From Seison nebaliae (lineage: Eukaryota; Rotifera; Pararotatoria; Seisonacea; Seisonidae), in the NCBI GenBank assembly GCA_023231475.1, contig JALJEE010002051.1:24604-88603 (forward strand): a DNA stretch of 64,000 nt. Direction: 5' to 3'. Position 1 is the stretch's first letter. Each line of letters starts with the position of its first letter. The position numbers and the translations under genes are program-made. The notes beneath the pieces were generated by a model. The model did not search any database. It was given only the letters and a program-made list of their open reading frames with translations, and was not told where the DNA came from. Positions 1-13,300 of this stretch are shown here, one piece after another.

Positions 1-2850
1 GGACGTTCAGTGACTGAATCAGAAGTTTGTTCTTGATGGGGAATAAGAATATCGATGAGAATGGATTATGAAGATGGATGAATTAAAAGAAATATAATGG
101 GAAGAAATGATAATGTGGAGATAAATTAATGTACGAATTATATCATATTCGCTTTAGACACTCCATTCTCACAGTAGTAAAGAAAGATATGTTCTCCCCT
201 CCAATGTTTATTTGTACGTTTAGATGCGTGTATATAAAAGTGTGTGTGTGTGTGCGTATAGAGCGCTTAATATATCCTTGAAATGGCCACCCGTACTCGA
301 TCAACCGGTCATTAATTCCTAATGCATAATTTCACCTTGCTACTTCGTTTTCCGTATAACTATTGAGACTTGGCATAAGAAAAATTTACAATTTCGTCTC
401 ATATAAATCATAAGAGAAGAATAAAATGTAAATAAAATAGAAAGGGCGACAGTCGACCTCTAAACGTCCATCACATCACCATATCATCACAAATCTCATT
501 CGACTCTTCAAACAGGAAGAGACTGTTGACTACTTTTTCCTCTATTTGGGCATTGGTCGTCGAATGAGAAAGTCCCTTACACATCATCCAGCAGCAGATC
601 ATCAATCTCTCGTCTAACAGTTCCAGATTGGTAATGATTTCTGCCGACCAACTTTCCTTCAAATTCCTCCATTCAACTTCCCATTGAACTTTTTCCTTCT
701 TCCATTTCTTCTCTCCATCTTAACTCCAACCGAATCGTTCTCTGCATTATCATCGTTTGTAATCAATGTTCCTATTCATAATTCGTCCAATGACTTCCCC
801 GAATAGTCGTATGTGTGAACCATGGATCAATAATTATCGATCATGTAACATTCATCTTCTGATGAATATGCGAGCAATAGAAATTTGTACTTTATTTTAT
901 TGAATTTTTTCCTCATTTCACGAACTGATGATGATGAGGAGGAGGGAAAGGGGGAAGAAACCGTTGTGTGTTGATGTGTGGGTAGAGACATGTATGGGTT
1001 GCAAGGTGTATTGGTTCTCCGACTTAATATATCGATGTAGACATAGATCGTGTTTGTCTATTTTGGAAATCATATTTTTCATTTCCATCTACTCAACGAA
1101 GCATAATTGAATGTTCATTCGATTGCTTACGAGGGAACATGTATGTTCGACCAACGGAAAATATATCCTATTTGACGAACATTAGAATTATGTTTTCCTT
1201 TCGAATTATTTCGACGCGATTGGAAGACGAGAATAAACTGTAAAATAAAACGAATAAACATTCTATGAATATTAGATGGCATCAGTCCACATTACATATC
1301 GTTTCGTCGTCTATCTTAATCGGTGACCATTGTGCTCGTTCGCCCAATTCCTCGACTTTCCTTCTCAACGAAATGGGTGGAATGTGACTGCGTCATAATC
1401 GAGTATGAAAGGAGATCGATTGAATTTTTATTATCAGCATGCAGCTGATATAATGTTGCGATTCATTTAATTAGAGGGTGCACATAATAATAATGCCGCT
1501 AATTACATTGTCCCACGCACACACACACCATACACGTGCAACATTTGTGAATTGTGTTGCGATTAATATTTCGTCTTCATCTTTTACAAAACTACTAATT
1601 GGCAAGTAAACGAACATTTATATCTAACATATACATTCCAATATTCGTATACTCCACTACAACCTTTCCCCTACTATATCTCACTAATATTACTACTCTT
1701 ATTCTTCATCTTTTTCTTTTTTTTATTTATTACTATTACTATTTCCCCTCCCTCTCATATTATAACTGGAAGTAATTATTATGATTATTATTCTCTAACA
1801 TTCTACGTGACAATCCATTTCCAAGTGCGAGAAGAACCTTCGATTTGAGGAGTGCACCAAATCTGCACAAATAACATATGTGCCAGTCCATTGAATTGCG
1901 ACATGTCTGACATTATACAAATTGAACGTAATTGATAATGAGAAGTTGATTGATAAGATATATTATCATGAAATTGATTCAAGTTAACTTAAAATCTATT
2001 AAATTTAGAAGAATCTAATTAATTTTAATGATTAATGAATAATATTCGTTTAGTTGAGCGAGACCTAATATTATTTAGTGAGTTATTCATTAAATATTTA
2101 ATGCTAAATTTAACTTTATGTGCTTTTTTTTTAGTACTTCAATATCTTCATTGGAGAATTGAAGATATTTAATTTCTCTATTGAACTACTCCGCATTTGT
2201 CGACTGACATAGTAGTGCATGGTGAAAATAATTAGTGTTTTCCGCACATCAAATAAATGTTGTAATTCTGTGCATTTGCGTGCAGATGGTATAGTATTTT
2301 AGTGGAAAATTATTCATTCATAGTCGTTCTTCTAGTTAAGGAACCTGTCGTATATCTTAATTATGAATCGACGTGATGGAAAACATGCATTTCTCCATCT
2401 ACTAATCCATTAGTTTTAATAGGTTTCTATGGAACTCTTCCATTCTATCTCTCCTCCATTCCTTCCTATACACTTATGTAATTTGAGGTTGACGAAAAAA
2501 ATCTGATTTTTTTCTTAAACCAAATTTTCTACCTTTCTCTCTTAACATCGACTTTAATGCAATTGTCATTTCTCCAGAGTATTTTTCTGAAAAGCCATAT
2601 CATAAAACTTGAGAAACGGATTATTGATCGCGCAATTAGACAACGGAAAACTGAGAATTAGAAGACATCGTCTTCATTACATATGACATCATTATCATCA
2701 TCATGAAGTGGCCACGTAGTTTCGTTCATTTTTTTTTCTTCTTCTTCTTCTTCTCTAAAATAATGCCACTTATGGCTACGGAACTGAAAGGAACTAAATC
2801 AATACCTAAACAATTAATCATAAATCATAAACAAATAATAATTGACATTA
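1..2850. other. Gene-poor 5' stretch
   Basis: I see no convincing coding region here. There is a short TG microsatellite near 240-255 and pyrimidine-rich stretches near 2730-2755. Short open frames exist on both strands (for example on the minus strand at 471-662), but none shows a recognisable domain or a linked exon chain. Because the MATH-BTB exon at 2874 starts just after a good splice acceptor, its first exon or 5' UTR exon probably lies somewhere in this stretch, but I could not pick it out. Confidence 0.5.
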
Positions 2851-2851
2851 T

Positions 2852-5107
2852 ATGCATTTCTCTTTTTCAATAGGTAAGAAGAATAATGGTGATTGGAGCG
2901 TTGGGACGGAGCTACGTGCAATTCAGCACACATGGCAAATAAAACATTTCGATACTTATTTGAATGATGTGCAGGGAAAACCGGAAAGTCATGCATTATA
3001 CAGTGCTGAAGTTGAGCTCAATCCAGCCACACTTTCTGGAGGTGCAACAAAATCGGGAAAGAATTTCCGTTTTCGTGTTGTTCTATATCCACGAGGACGC
3101 TATGATGGAGAATGGGTAGCTTGCTTCATTGAGAACTTGAGTAAACGTCGAGTTTTCAAAGCCAGATTAGCAGTATTAGATGAAGCATATAATCCGAAAT
3201 TAGTCCGAGAAACGGCACCACCCGTATTTGAACATGGGACTGGACATCATGAATCAAGCGGAGCAGTTTCAGATTCAAATTATATAATATCAAATGATCA
3301 ACATAAACGTCCACGTTTGTTTGGAACGGACAAATTATTCAAAAGACATTCAGCTGATTGTTATGTGGTGAAGAAATGTGATCGTAGTTTATTTATCAGT
3401 GCAACAATTTGGATTGTCAGTAAATGTACAACGAGTATTGGAGGAACAAATATTCCCACTTCATCATTATCATCATCACGTGGCAATACCTTCCGTTCAG
3501 TGTCACCATCAAAACGGTCAGGAACTATGGCTAGTCTCTCTTCTCATCAACATAATGTGGCTGCTCTACCATCAGCCGCTACGAATAATTCATTAGTGAA
3601 TCATAATACAACGGGAACGAATGCTCTAGCACCATCCACTGGACATCCGTTAATTACACAATCAACTAGTGGATGTTCATCGGCGACAGTCACAGATCGA
3701 CGACGTTCACAATTCTCATTCTTTTGGCGTTTAAATGATTATCAAGCAATCGTTTCATCGGCCAAGAATGGTCGATATATCAAGAGCGGAGTATTTGAAG
3801 ATCCACTCGAAGTTGATAATGCAAATTTGTGGAGATTACTTCTCTATCCGGCGGGAAGTAAAGGTCATGATTCACATATGTCACTTTATTTGAAATTGGA
3901 AAATGAACCGAAAGTTTTTGTTAAGACGCTTGTTGAATTTTCATTGTTTGACGAGAATGACGAATTGTTAGTGATGAAACGTGCTTATTTCCATTTTAAT
4001 CGAGTATGTGGCAAAGGTTTCCATCAATTTTTTCCAATAACCAAAATTCCAGAAAGTCGATATTCCATCGTATGTCAAGTGACTACATTCGGTTGTCCCG
4101 TTAATCTGAAATTATATGGAGAGTTACCACTCCATTTACTATATCATAACAAGACGGTTGATCATGAACATATGACAGATTTGTTAACATCGATGGCACA
4201 ATTGTTAAATGAAATGGATTTGAGCGATGTCACGATAAAGACACAGACGGCCGATATGAAAGCTCATAAAATTATTTTAGCATCCAGATCATCTGTATTC
4301 AAAGAAATGTTGAAACCGGATTTAATGCAAAAATTAGATAGTCTCATAGACCTCTCTGATACGAGTGTGGCTAGTGTTCGCTCAATGCTCAAATATATCT
4401 ATTCTGGTCAAGTAGAAATACGACCAGAAATTGCAGTTGAACTGTATTTGTTGGCAGCCAAATTCAAAATTAATGGTCTCTATACAATGTGCAAAGAATA
4501 TTTGTTTGCCAATACTGATCTAGATAATGTTATCGATGTATTAATTGCAGCACATATTACTCGTTCTCAAGATTTGGTAGAGAGTGCTTGGACAATTCTC
4601 TTACATAACAAACATTTGTTAGATGAACAGAAATGGAATCGTCTCAAAGAATATCCCGATCTTTTATTACAATTTGTTCAGAAGAGTGATGGGGAAGTTA
4701 ATACGATCACTGCAGCTGCCACGAAAACATTGCCATCAATAACAGCGACTGCTTCTTCGACCGTTCCTCGATCGATAAGTGAGGCAGCTGGGTTGGAACC
4801 GAGAAATCGTTCCATCAGTTCAAAACTTGCAACAGTTACTACTACGAGTGCGGTGCGTAGTAAACCGACACCACAGATCGCCCATCCAAATATCAGTGAA
4901 TCGGAAGAAGAACGAAAACAGATTGTTGATAATCAAGGACGTCCCATTCTAACCACAGACAAATGTCATACGTTAGAAATTCGAACTGTGAGAGATGTGG
5001 TGAAAACAGGTCAAAATGAACAAGAAGGAACTGCATTAACGAAAGCATTATCGATCGCTGCAGATACACATGCGAATAATTCTTCGATTCTGGCTGCTTC
5101 AGCATAA
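2852..5107 (+). CDS. Double-MATH BTB/POZ protein (SPOP-like architecture)
   Basis: Up to 751 residues. Two MATH/TRAF-like domains (about residues 25-185 and 285-430) are followed by a BTB/POZ domain (about 450-560, with the typical SDV...AHKIILASRSSVFKEML signature) and a BACK-like helical tail to about 620, then a Ser/Thr-rich, probably disordered C-terminus. MATH-BTB proteins act as substrate adaptors for Cullin-3 ubiquitin ligases: MATH binds substrate and BTB binds Cul3. The usual SPOP has one MATH domain and about 374 residues, so the extra N-terminal MATH and the long linker (about 185-285, Ser/His/Thr-rich) are unusual. The frame can start at ATG 2852, but a pyrimidine tract ending in AG at 2873 suggests the exon really begins at 2874 and the true start is in an unseen upstream exon. 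The domain call is firm; the Cul3 role is inferred. Confidence 0.85.
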   Translation: MHFSFSIGKKNNGDWSVGTELRAIQHTWQIKHFDTYLNDVQGKPESHALYSAEVELNPATLSGGATKSGKNFRFRVVLYPRGRYDGEWVACFIENLSKRRVFKARLAVLDEAYNPKLVRETAPPVFEHGTGHHESSGAVSDSNYIISNDQHKRPRLFGTDKLFKRHSADCYVVKKCDRSLFISATIWIVSKCTTSIGGTNIPTSSLSSSRGNTFRSVSPSKRSGTMASLSSHQHNVAALPSAATNNSLVNHNTTGTNALAPSTGHPLITQSTSGCSSATVTDRRRSQFSFFWRLNDYQAIVSSAKNGRYIKSGVFEDPLEVDNANLWRLLLYPAGSKGHDSHMSLYLKLENEPKVFVKTLVEFSLFDENDELLVMKRAYFHFNRVCGKGFHQFFPITKIPESRYSIVCQVTTFGCPVNLKLYGELPLHLLYHNKTVDHEHMTDLLTSMAQLLNEMDLSDVTIKTQTADMKAHKIILASRSSVFKEMLKPDLMQKLDSLIDLSDTSVASVRSMLKYIYSGQVEIRPEIAVELYLLAAKFKINGLYTMCKEYLFANTDLDNVIDVLIAAHITRSQDLVESAWTILLHNKHLLDEQKWNRLKEYPDLLLQFVQKSDGEVNTITAAATKTLPSITATASSTVPRSISEAAGLEPRNRSISSKLATVTTTSAVRSKPTPQIAHPNISESEEERKQIVDNQGRPILTTDKCHTLEIRTVRDVVKTGQNEQEGTALTKALSIAADTHANNSSILAASA

Positions 5108-6464
5108 CATCGAATAAGAAAAGGAAGAGTCTATGGTTCGATGGTATAATTCACAATCCGATGCTTCCTCCTCTGTATATAGGCAGTCGAATACAAACTT
5201 AAAACAATGCAAACAATTTCAATAATGATTAATTCAATCATCATTCATTTAATCTTCTTCTTTCGTCTTTTCTTTTCCATTGGAATAATCTCTCATTCCC
5301 CTAACTTCAATTTCTCATCCATTTGACATATCAACCACTCAAAACCCAGCAAACTTTGTTAATCTTGTTTAAATTAAGGTTGGCTTAAATGTATAACGAA
5401 GGACCAAATGGAATAAGGAATCTTCTTCTTTCATTCTCCTCTTCTTCATCCTCTTCCTCTACTTCTTCTTCTTCTTCTTCTTCTTCTTACCAAACAAAAC
5501 ACATACACTTCCTCAACCAAACATTATATGTCGTTCTCGATTTGTAACCAATCGAAGTGAATATTTTCATTTCTTCATCCGTTCTTCTCACTCTTAACAA
5601 CCTTATCTACGTTACACATTTCGCCACACATTGAACCGCACCTGATCGAGACAAATATTTTCATCTCCAAACGATTCATCCACACATCGATCGATATCCA
5701 ATCTTCTTACAGAATTTATTACAACCTCATTTGACTGAAAAGCAAAAAATTATTGCCTCATACTTTGACATACCGCTTTCTATTTTTTTGTCGATTAAAT
5801 TCTTCTTTACTAACAACTTTCTCATTTATAAAGTCTCGTTCGAAATCCAATCGTCTGTCGATAATGGTGAACAGCTGCTAAAAGGATTCATTCGGATGAT
5901 GGAACATAAACCATTAGTTCTAAAGTCTTCATTCTATAAACACATTATCCATCTACTACTACTAATTCGCTGTTGAATTGGTTAAATGTGAAAAAATGAG
6001 GAATTGGCTTCACACAAATATAAATATTCATAACAACTTCTCATTCAAATTTCCTTAGTTAACGACTAAGTTCGAATGGACGAAAAATTTGTCCATTGTC
6101 GAAGAAAGAGGAATAATTTGCCCTTTCTTCCACCAATTCTTATTATCTAATTTCAGATGTTCGATCAATTTGAAATGATAAGAGAATTTATGCAACAAGG
6201 AGTAAACCTGAAATTAACATGTCGTTCATGTCGTTCAATTAACTAACACTGATAGAAAGGACGACAGGAATAGAAATCTAAGAAACTATCTTTAATTATA
6301 CTATCATCTTCTTCTATCATTTTTCCTTTCTTTCAAATTTCAAGTTTCAATTTTTCACTTCAATTTGGTTGACGAATATAAATATTTATTTATGTTAAAA
6401 TAACTTCATATTATTTTTTTTCACATAAAGTAAATGTCTATACATCTTTACTTCTTTTACTACC

Positions 6465-6473
6465 TAACAATTT
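6465..6473. repeat. Left target-site duplication of the MITE
   Basis: Nine bases TAACAATTT, repeated exactly at 6858-6866 on the other side of the element. Confidence 0.85.
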
Positions 6474-6857
6474 GATTCTAGGATGATTCCCCCATTGGAA
6501 AATTCCCCACAAAAATTTTAAAAAATTTTTATTGTCCTTTTTTTCAATGAATTTTTTTCTGAACCATAAAAAATTTAATATTTTTAGAAAGACCAATTCA
6601 TGCTCTTTGATTTAAACTATGATTAACTATGATTTAAACAAAAAATATTAAAATCGGTTCAGTATAACATGATTAATTGCTTGTTGAAAATCGTAATATT
6701 TTAGCAAAAATGGTAGGTAATAAAGAGGATATTATAGATTCCAGGTCATATTTCTTACAATTTTTAAATTTTTTTAGTGTCTTAGGACAATATTTTTTTC
6801 GGTTCTGTCCCAAAATTTTTGTGGGGAATTTTCCAATGGGGGAATCATCCTAGAATC
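6474..6857. mobile_element. 384-bp MITE with 46-bp perfect TIRs and 9-bp TSD
   Basis: Positions 6474-6519 and 6812-6857 are perfect reverse complements over 46 bases. A further short inverted match (6531-6538 with 6784-6791) lies inside. The element is flanked by the direct repeat TAACAATTT at 6465-6473 and 6858-6866, the expected footprint of transposase insertion. It has no coding capacity, so it is a non-autonomous element. A 9-bp duplication with long TIRs is typical of Mutator-like (MULE) elements; hAT and P elements give 8 bp. The inverted repeats and the duplication are seen directly; the superfamily is inferred. Perfect identity between the arms suggests recent insertion. Confidence 0.92.
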
Positions 6858-6866
6858 TAACAATTT
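6858..6866. repeat. Right target-site duplication of the MITE
   Basis: Exact copy of 6465-6473, directly abutting the right terminal inverted repeat. Confidence 0.85.
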
Positions 6867-7520
6867 TCACTAATTTATTTCTGTTTTCTCCCAACAATGT
6901 CCATCGACCCAAATCGAATTGAATTATCCAACTAAAACTCTTGAAATTTTCCTTAAACTTGACATGAATATGATTTTCCTACATAACATACAACATTGAC
7001 TAATTAAAAATCCAATTTCTTTCATTTCTTCGGTTGCTTATCTTTTGCTTTTCCTTTTTTCTCTCTCCTGTTCAATTCATGAATACTCCCTCGATGACCT
7101 AATACATAATGCACTTAATTTCTGTTTGAACTAGCTTTTGAATTACTGTCAGTTAATAAATATTTAGAACTAAAGTTGAGGTCATAGATACAATTGTAAT
7201 GTTGTAACATATAATATAATAATAGAATTGATCGGATAAATATAATTTCATTTATAATAACTGATTTGAAATACCGTCATCGGATCATTCTTAATAATTC
7301 TTTCGGGTTCTTTTAAAAAACTATAAATAAATAAATATATATACTGTTGAGTGATATTAATCGAGCTAACTTTTGAAATTTTTCGTAACTTGAATCTACT
7401 ACAAAAATTGAAGAATAATTGAGTTGAGGATCTTATGTAGACTACATTTCTAATAGCAACGCGAGTCTTTGAGAATAAAACACAGAAATTTGATTTATCA
7501 GGTTCTTATGTTTTACTGAA

Positions 7521-9579
7521 ATGGGAAAAGTTACGAAGAAATCGAAAGTTCCGTTGACAGATGAAGAACGTGTTCAGCAAATGCAGAAGAAGTTGCAGCT
7601 GGAGAAAGACGTGCAACGGAACAAGGAGAATCTTCTCAGAGAATTTTTAAAAGTTGAACTTATAACTATAAAATGGAAATTTAATTGATTTCAAATGAAA
7701 TTTGTCAAATGTAGGAAAAATTAGAAAAAGAAGAAAAATTTACTGGATTCAACCAACATAAATTGACACAACAATGGAGATCGATCATGAGAGAAGCGAA
7801 AACGAAGGAACTTCAGAAAGACATTCAGATTCTCAGTCAGACATTCGAAAGAATTCTTGATCGAAAGGACAGTGTAATTTCATTGTTGACGAGAGAGATA
7901 GAGGAAGCAGAAGAACAATTTGAAATGGTGGTGGGTAGTCATCGATGTATGTTGGATACGATTGAAAGTTAACTATTTGAAAAATAAAGTAAGAAAATGC
8001 AATAATCTCTTTAGCTAATCATACGAGTCGTCTAGATTTATACGGAAAACATTATGAAAGTTCAGTTTATAATCTCTTGAAAGATTTCGACAGTTATCAT
8101 CGACGAATGACAAATGAACATAATTCCCGTATGGAACAATTGCAGCAAATCAATTATGCGATGGATCAACAACAATATGAATATAATGAAGAGGAGCGTG
8201 CTAATATTTATGCGTTAAAAGATGAAATACGAACAAGAGTTATCATCTCTCATTATGAATTGATTTCATTAAAATTTTATAGAATTTAGAAGCAAAGAAT
8301 CAATTGAAATTACAATTAGAGAGTCAAATCGAACAATTATGGAATCAATTCCATGTCGTTACAAAGAATTATCAAGATGCGACAGAAGGTCGAAAAAAAA
8401 CGTTTGAAGAATTGGGAGCTAAAGACGAAAAATCGGCGAAAAAGATTGAGATGCAATCGGAAAAATTGAAAAAATTATTTGTTTCATTCCGTTTCCTGTG
8501 AAGCGTTCCCTCATCTTATGGAATTTTTAGGAACAAATTAATGGATATAAATCGAAATTATTATTGAATTCGAAAGAAGCTGAATCACTTCAGACATTAT
8601 TTCGTGAAGTTAATTCTCTTCTTTTTTCTTCACATTTGAATGATGAAATGGTTGTGATTAGAATAAGGATCTGATGTCAACACAATTTCATGAATTGAAG
8701 CAGCAAATGAAATGGAGTGAATGTTTAATGAGTGAGAGATTGAAAGAAGTAGCAGTTTCCAGTTCAACTGCTTATAATGTACTGGAAAAATTCTTGGACA
8801 TCGTTAGTGTTATCATTTTGAAAAGGAACATAACAAATAACTCATAATTGGAAGGGTCGATCGATATTGAAGTTAGCAGAAATGGCGAGAAAGAATGAGA
8901 TGGAGAGTGAGAAATTACTTCCATTCTACAACGAATCATTGACAGCAAACGAATTGGCTGGGGTGAAAGAACATCGACTACGGAAAACGAGTAGTCTTTC
9001 GAATATGGTTCAATTTTTTATGAAATTCTCGTTCTTTTTTTTCATTCAATTCTTAAATATTCAAATGTTTATTTAGAATTCTATTAGTAATTAAAGTATA
9101 AATTAGAAATAAATTTTTTTTATTATAATTAGAAAAAATATTTATTTTTTAATTATTTTGAATTAGATTGTTCAATAAATTTTCATTATTATTATTTATT
9201 TTCCTCTTTTAGTATAACGCGAATGATGAAATGATGGAAAGCTTTTGGAAAAGATACAATCATGTTGAATTACATGTGTTGACAGAGCGTGAAGAGCGTC
9301 ATCGCTTAACTGATGAAAATCGAAGATTGAAACTATTTTTGAAGCAATATTTAGACGGCGTCTCTGTCACGAGTGAAACAATCAATGAAGCCAATTCTCT
9401 GTTACTAGTGAATAAGTGCAATCTGAAAACGTTTCTATCATTTACTTTCGATTCAATCAGATATTATATGAACTTTTCTTTATAGAAATCTTCATCGTCA
9501 ACGACGCAGTTTGACAGCATCGAACAGTGGCGGACGATTACAGCGAGAGCTTGTGCAGACTATGGCGAATTATCAATGA
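7521..9579 (+). CDS. DRC2: Dynein regulatory complex subunit 2 (CCDC65)
   Basis: About nine short exons separated by introns of roughly 30-130 nt. The protein starts at ATG 7521 with a basic MGKVTKKSK segment and ends at TGA 9577-9579. It is coiled coil over most of its length. Recognisable family stretches are WRSIMREAKTKELQKDIQIL and SQTFERILDRKDSVI near 7770-7890, LKLAEMARKNE...LLPFYN near 8865-8930, and FWKRYNHVEL...LKQYLDGVSV near 9240-9365, all in the order seen in CCDC65. DRC2 forms the nexin-DRC linker base plate with DRC1 and DRC4 in motile 9+2 axonemes. Its presence implies motile cilia or flagellated sperm. Donors read from the frame include GTTGAA, GTTAAC, GTTATC, GTTCAA and one GTGCAA. 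Family assignment is confident; individual exon edges are approximate. Confidence 0.9.
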
Positions 9580-9854
9580 TCCTTGAGAAAAGACGTCATT
9601 CGAAGGAAAAATGCGAAAATAAATTACGTCCTTTCCCAACTAGTTTGATGAGTTTCGCTCTATACTCCCAACTTGAATTCGACTTGTCACTGATGATTTA
9701 TCGATGAATTACGATATGTTCATTTCGAGTAGTAATGAAATAAAATCTATTAATGAATTATACGACGGTGGTAGAGATGGAAGTGTTGAAAATGAGGATC
9801 ATGTGCAGCTCTTTGTAATAATATGATAATTGATGAGTTTAAGAGAATATATAA

Positions 9855-9930
9855 GTGTGTGTCCATGTGTGTTCTTGTGTGTATTTGTGTGTTTTTCTGT
9901 GTATTCTTGTGTGTGTGTGTATGTGTGTCT
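9855..9930. repeat. TG-rich microsatellite
   Basis: Imperfect (TG)n run interrupted by short spacers. The reading frame through it is an artefact of the repeat. Confidence 0.8.
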
Positions 9931-10264
9931 GTTGGGAAAAGATGGATGGATTGGTGCTCGACTTTGCAAATAAATTTAATTCCGGATTAATGTCGACACA
10001 TCACCAAATAATTCGAAGTTCCAAATTGTCCAATACAGCTGGTGGACGACATAGCCAATGTTACGTGTACAACGGGAAAGTTTATTGCGATGGAATGAGG
10101 AAGAACATATAGAATTATTATAAGAATGAAGCAAACAGTAAAATATGATGATATTCTTTCTGGAAGTAATGATATAATGAATTTGCTTGTGTTCTTTCGT
10201 TCTTCTTCCGAGATGAATCAATTTAGGAAATTTATAACTAAATTAATCGTTGGTATCATCTCTA

Positions 10265-10310
10265 TACACACACAGACACACACACACACAAACACACAGA
10301 CACACAACAT
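10265..10310. repeat. CA microsatellite
   Basis: Run of CA dinucleotides with occasional GA/AA interruptions. Confidence 0.8.
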
Positions 10311-13300
10311 ATGAGAATGATGAAGATGTGCAGTGGATAAAATGTAAAAGACTCATAACTGAATGAATGTCGAATTAGAGTGGAAGATTTTCTTTTATTA
10401 TTCTAAAGAGTATCTTTATTTAAGATGAATCATTTTACTTGATACTTAGATTGAGTGCCGAAGGCCGATTATGGAAATAAGAGTTTATTGGAATGATTAA
10501 CATACTGTTGCCGAATAGAAGAATGCTAACGTCACTTTTTTTTCCGTTACATCTTCCTCTCCATTTCCTCGACACTTATCAATGAAGAATTGTCATATAT
10601 TCTCCTTTTTCTCTAAATTCATCAACTTTACTTATCATCCTTCTTTCCATGAGAAGAAATTGATTTCAAAAACATTTCTTCTTCTTCTTCTTTCGAATCG
10701 TTTAATTGAGTCGTTAATCTCACATCGAATCGTTTCGAAAGCAATCTTTCCACCAGATAAAGCTCAACATACTCAACGAAACAAATAGTCCGAACAGGAA
10801 GTTCAAAACTGAACAGAGTAATAAAGCGTCATTATCTCCAATCGCTACTTATCAATAACTTCTTCCATCTCTCATCATATCGTTCGGTGATTGTACTATC
10901 ATCGATTAGCTGTTATGGAGAATTCCATTTCGTTTCCATCGTTCTCATTGCCCTCCCTGTTGAGGTTGGCCGAGAAAATGGAATGAGTAGAATGTAATCA
11001 CTCAATTGACGTGTTGATAGCGATATGAAAGCTTCTCACATCGAATTAATTAATGAAGAAATAGTACGAGATTGACATGCCAATTAATTGGAATGCTCCC
11101 AACACAGATCGGATGATAATCTACTCCCATCGTTCACTCTTCAAACTTTGCGTCGATTCTGACATGTCTCATGATCCAGTTCTGGAAATCGAACTAAATT
11201 CACGTTTCTTATTCCACGTCGTGGAGTTGGAGTTGGAAGGAAACTTTCCTTCCAGAACACATACCATGTTTATCATTTATATTGAACAGATCTGCCCTAC
11301 ACCTCTCTTCCACCAATATTTCCAAATAAAACATGTCTATTAGAGATGCACCGATTATCATCATCATCATCATCATCATCATACTTCTCAACATAATTAT
11401 TGTTATTCCTCCTTCAATGGGAACATATTCTTTCTTCCTATATATCTACCACTCTTCTTCTTATCAACCGCTTTCATTTGCTTCGTTAACCGATACAACT
11501 GGATGTGTATATACTGACTGATGAGAGTTTGGAATAGGTACATGAAACAGACTGTTCCTAGTCCCGAAGATAAACGGGAAGAATTGTGCAGTCCAACCAC
11601 ACACTCTTCCACGTATGTTTAGTAGAAAGAATAAGTTAATAATTTCTCCAATTGTTGGTGTTTCCGTTTGCTATGTGTAACTCAACCGTAATAGGTGTAC
11701 ACATCAAGATTTATTTATATTATCGACAATTCATAAAGTGCATACATCCTAATCTCCATGTTAATTTCCATGATTTAAAGCTTTCTTCTGCATTCGACCG
11801 TCTTCCAATGTTAAACGTCTTCTCAGTTGAGACAGCGCTTACTTATACGCATATGTTCGTCTGACAGTTCGGGAGAGATATCTCATGGGATTAGTGGATG
11901 AATTCAGAGCGAAATAATCTGTTGAATCATCATTGAAAGTTTTTTCATTAAATTCTTTTATATATCTCTCTCATTCGTTCTATTTAGTTAATAATCTATC
12001 AGATAGAATTCTATTAGAAGCTATTATAATCCATCTCATCAGATTTCCATCGAAATCATTTCTCCACTCCACCCAAATTCGTTTGTTCTCAAAATTGATT
12101 TATGAATCTCAATTGCTCTTTTTCATCTTCTTAATCGTTTAATAGAAATTATGAAAATTGTAATTGGCATCATAAATTTCATGAATGTAAATGAATAAGC
12201 GGAAAAATATTAAGGAATTTATTCAAAAAAAAACTATTTGATGGAAAATAGAAATTTTTCTCATTTAACTTGTTGCCAATCTTTACCGTAAAAAGGAATC
12301 CATTGACAACAATCCAAAGGTCAACTGTTATGAGAGAATGAAGTGGAACGGAGATATTTGAAATCGTTTGAGAAATTGACGGTTCTCCGACGAAAATGAA
12401 ATTAATTGGAAATTAAAATTTTCGATGAATTTTCTATTATCATTTCTGATTTTGCGACATGGCAAAAAATGTGGATGGAAGACGCTGATTATGAAGTCTA
12501 ATAATTATAAGTAATGACTGAAAATGACTACGATCGACTAATTCGAGAATTCTCGTACCGAGGAACCGTCAGCCTATTACATAATTCCATTAGTTGTACT
12601 CATCGTCATTTCATTCGACATTTCCGGTTGATGGCGCTGTCTTCCCGCATTCATCGTTCTACGTCACCGTCGCCCATCAGTAAATGAATTAGAGAAGCGG
12701 AAGGCAGTTCTATTTCAAGTCTAGTGACGGTTATATGATTTTTGATAGAGAAATTCCTCTTTCTATTCTCTTCTTGTATGACTTCTCTGACAAAAGGAAA
12801 AAGTTTTGTCGCAGGAAAATCTTCTTATTATCGTCAACCAATTCTCCCTTCCACGCCGTTACTCCTCTATGAGTTGGTGACATTCTTTCTCATTCCAACC
12901 AATTCTCATTCTTTTGTTGCCATGTGATTATTATGATATTCTAATTGTTTACTGATTTTATAATGGAAGGAGTGACGATGCACTGACATGATAGTTCTCC
13001 TTCTTCACTCCGCTTCACTATATTTCTCTAGAAATGTCGAAGAGAATGCAATCTTTAACCACATTAATAAATTTGGTAAGGAGAATGAATGATCTCAAAT
13101 CGAACCGACCGATTCTTTCCTCCTTGCTACTACGTCTTATTCCTCATATTAATTCTCACTCGAATTCACATTCTTTTGCGGTAGAACAACTCCCAACGTA
13201 TTCTCTTAGTGAATGTTTAGTTTAATAGTGGATGATGATAATAATTAGAATTAATAAAGAATGACAATCATCAAGTAGTGGGATGAAAGTTGTCGTTGAT

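Larger units (their letters stand above)
5108..7520. other. Intergenic region between MATH-BTB and DRC2
   Basis: About 2.4 kb of AT-rich DNA with no supported gene. It contains a CTT/CTC-rich tract near 5425-5490 and the MITE at 6474-6857, annotated separately. A short open frame at 5731-5976 has no recognisable features. Confidence 0.6.

Noticed and set aside
471-662. Minus-strand 63-codon frame as an exon
   Set aside because: Sequence looks moderately coding, but no start, partner exon or family could be found.
9855-10112. Cys/Val-rich frame
   Set aside because: Created by the TG microsatellite; no partner exons.
11209-11521. Frames with Met or Ile runs on both strands
   Set aside because: Products of an ATC repeat near 11356-11390.
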